In this document: positions 13,054 through 14,246 of the stretch, in pieces
Position numbering within the stretch: position 1 is the first letter of the stretch
Layout of the letters: each line of letters begins with the position of its first letter
Source of the DNA: a bacterium
Lineage (GTDB): Bacteria; Patescibacteriota; Minisyncoccia; UBA6257; 2-01-FULL-56-20
Assembly (NCBI GenBank): GCA_021813155.1
Contig: JAKALK010000018.1
Location: forward strand, 1-14,246
DNA length: 14,246 nt
Reading direction: 5' to 3'
Notes under the pieces: model-generated
Databases searched by the model: none
What the model was told of the DNA's origin: nothing
Seen by the model: the letters and a program-made list of their open reading frames with translations, nothing else
Program-made: the position numbers and the translations under genes

Positions 13054-14211
13054 ATGAAAGTTAATCGGATGGTAGTTCTTTTAGCTGGCGGCGGGAGTGG
13101 AGGTCATATTTATCCTCTTGTGGCGGTGTGCGAACAAGTGAGGATACTAGCTTCTTCAAAAAATATCGAAGTTGATTTTCATTATCTGGGTCGCATCGAT
13201 CCTTTTAGTATTGTTCTTGCAAATAGTCAAGAGGTAAAGATGCATTCTATTCCAACCTCGAAGCTGCGTCGTTATTTTTCATTGTCTAATATTTTGGATA
13301 TTCCGAAATTTTTCTTAGGGTTATTCCAGGCTTGGTTTAAGGTTTTTTGGATTATGCCGGATGTAATTTTTTCTAAAGGTGGCTCGGGAGCTTTGCCGGT
13401 GATTCTCGCGGGTTGGTTTTATCGAGTTCCAATAATTATCCACGAATCGGATTCGGTTCCGGGCCTTTCTAATGTTGTTTCAAGTCGTTTTGCTAAAAAA
13501 ATTGCAGTCAGTTTCGAAAAAACTTTGACTTATTTCGATTCAAGAAAATGTATGCTTACCGGTAATCCTGTTCGGGCCGATCTTTTAGGGGAACGCTACT
13601 TGAACGAGGTTGTTAAAGAGCAATTAAATTTTAACGAGGATGAGCCTCTGATTTTAATCTTGGGAGGCTCGCAAGGCTCAAAGAGGATGAATGATTTTGT
13701 TTTGGCAAATTTGCAGAAAATTTTAGAAGTGACACAGGTTTTGCATCAGACGGGACCCGATAATTTTTTGGAGGTACAGAAATTGTCTCGGGCGGCGTTG
13801 ATTGAGATGCCTATCAAAGCTGAACTCGAACATCGCTATAAGGCCTTACCGTACCTTGACCAGGAGCTGAAAACGGCTTTGATGGCCGCTGATTTGGTGG
13901 TAGCTAGGGCTGGTAGCGGTACGATTTTTGAAATCGCAGCGTTTGGCAAGCCTGCTATTCTGATTCCTCTTCATGGTTCGGCGCAAGATCACCAGCGGAT
14001 AAATGCTTTTGAATTTGCTCGTGCTGGCGGAGGAGTTGTTATTGAAGAAGAAAATCTTATGATCAATATTTTTATCCATCAACTCAAGGAGATATTGGGC
14101 GATTCAAAAAAATCTGAGATGATGAGTAAGGCCTCTTTGATTTTTTTTAAACCGAAAGCGTCGGAAATAATTGCGCAAGAAATTCTAAATTTGGCAGGTT
14201 TTAGAGAGTGA
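13054..14211 (+). CDS. murG: UDP-GlcNAc:lipid I N-acetylglucosaminyltransferase MurG
   Basis: MurG adds N-acetylglucosamine to lipid I to make lipid II on the inner face of the membrane, the substrate of FtsW. The 385-residue GT-B fold enzyme shows GGGSGGHIYPL near residue 12, SKGGSGALPV, IIHESDSVPGLSNVVSSRFAKKIAVSF, TGNPVRADLL, LILGGSQGS, ARAGSGTIFEIAAFGKPAILIPL and SAQDHQRINAFEFARAGGGVVI. The HESDSVPG and GSAQDHQ stretches replace the HEQNAVPG and DDHQ wording common elsewhere. Length is slightly above the usual ~355-365. The ATG at 13054 has no Shine-Dalgarno site; an ATG at 13069 (MVVLLAGGG) is an alternative start closer to the usual N-terminus. It follows ftsW by 26 bases. Confidence 0.95.
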   Translation: MKVNRMVVLLAGGGSGGHIYPLVAVCEQVRILASSKNIEVDFHYLGRIDPFSIVLANSQEVKMHSIPTSKLRRYFSLSNILDIPKFFLGLFQAWFKVFWIMPDVIFSKGGSGALPVILAGWFYRVPIIIHESDSVPGLSNVVSSRFAKKIAVSFEKTLTYFDSRKCMLTGNPVRADLLGERYLNEVVKEQLNFNEDEPLILILGGSQGSKRMNDFVLANLQKILEVTQVLHQTGPDNFLEVQKLSRAALIEMPIKAELEHRYKALPYLDQELKTALMAADLVVARAGSGTIFEIAAFGKPAILIPLHGSAQDHQRINAFEFARAGGGVVIEEENLMINIFIHQLKEILGDSKKSEMMSKASLIFFKPKASEIIAQEILNLAGFRE

Positions 14212-14236
14212 TTATCTTTTAAAGTCTTCTAGAAAA

Positions 14237-14245
14237 TGCTAGGAT
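14237..14245 (+). promoter_or_regulatory. Promoter-like box TGCTAGGAT at the right edge
   Basis: TGC-TAGGAT, nearly the same as TGCTAGAAT before murG, sits 26 bases after the murG stop. It probably belongs to the next gene, just outside the window. Not testable within the window. Confidence 0.3.
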
Positions 14246-14246
14246 A

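Noticed and set aside
1..14246. CRISPR arrays, tRNA or rRNA genes, insertion sequences
   Set aside because: No spaced direct repeats, cloverleaf-like segments, rRNA stretches or transposase motifs were seen on either strand.

Overview
The window reads as a compact bacterial contig, most likely from a candidate phyla radiation (Patescibacteria) genome. The reasons are gene type and style. There are two paralogous cysteine-rich proteins of a kind I associate with that group, a lone TraG/VirD4-like ATPase with a CxxC...CxxC tail, and a ComEC split into two genes. Genes overlap by 25-50 bases, few starts have a Shine-Dalgarno site, and promoters sit almost on top of start codons. TGA ends two genes, so the standard bacterial code applies. 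I cannot name the lineage. The first ~1.08 kb looks different: it is visibly richer in G+C, uses other codons, and encodes the N-terminal part of a glycogen debranching enzyme. It is probably a misassembled or foreign piece.

Layout. 1-2565 is one open frame made of a truncated glgX (1 to about 1077) joined in frame to the body of cysteine-rich protein A. 2603-4402 is its intact paralogue B, after a 16-base perfect palindrome. 4445-4969 (minus) is a small multi-spanning membrane protein that diverges from the next block. 5066-9773 is a tightly overlapping block of TraG/VirD4-like ATPase, trmD, comEC membrane part and comEC metallo-beta-lactamase-fold part. 9780-10362 is a self-contained unit: strong promoter, ~100-base structured leader, small single-span membrane protein, strong terminator. 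10400-14211 is a D-aminoacylase-like amidohydrolase, ftsW and murG, with another promoter-like box at the right edge.

How the genes fit together. ftsW and murG make and polymerise lipid II for the cell wall. The amidohydrolase 3 bases upstream of ftsW may act on D-amino-acid or muropeptide substrates, but it has lost one half of the usual metal site. comEC and its partner suggest DNA import. TrmD is a housekeeping tRNA modifier. The two cysteine-rich paralogues are the least understood part: each full copy has homologous zinc modules at both ends and a duplicated, beta-helix-like core.

The most notable observations are the architecture of the cysteine-rich pair, the amidohydrolase with an intact Cys/His/His site but lost HxH and catalytic Asp, and the structured leader before the small membrane protein. 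The glgX fusion should be treated as suspect until read coverage is seen.
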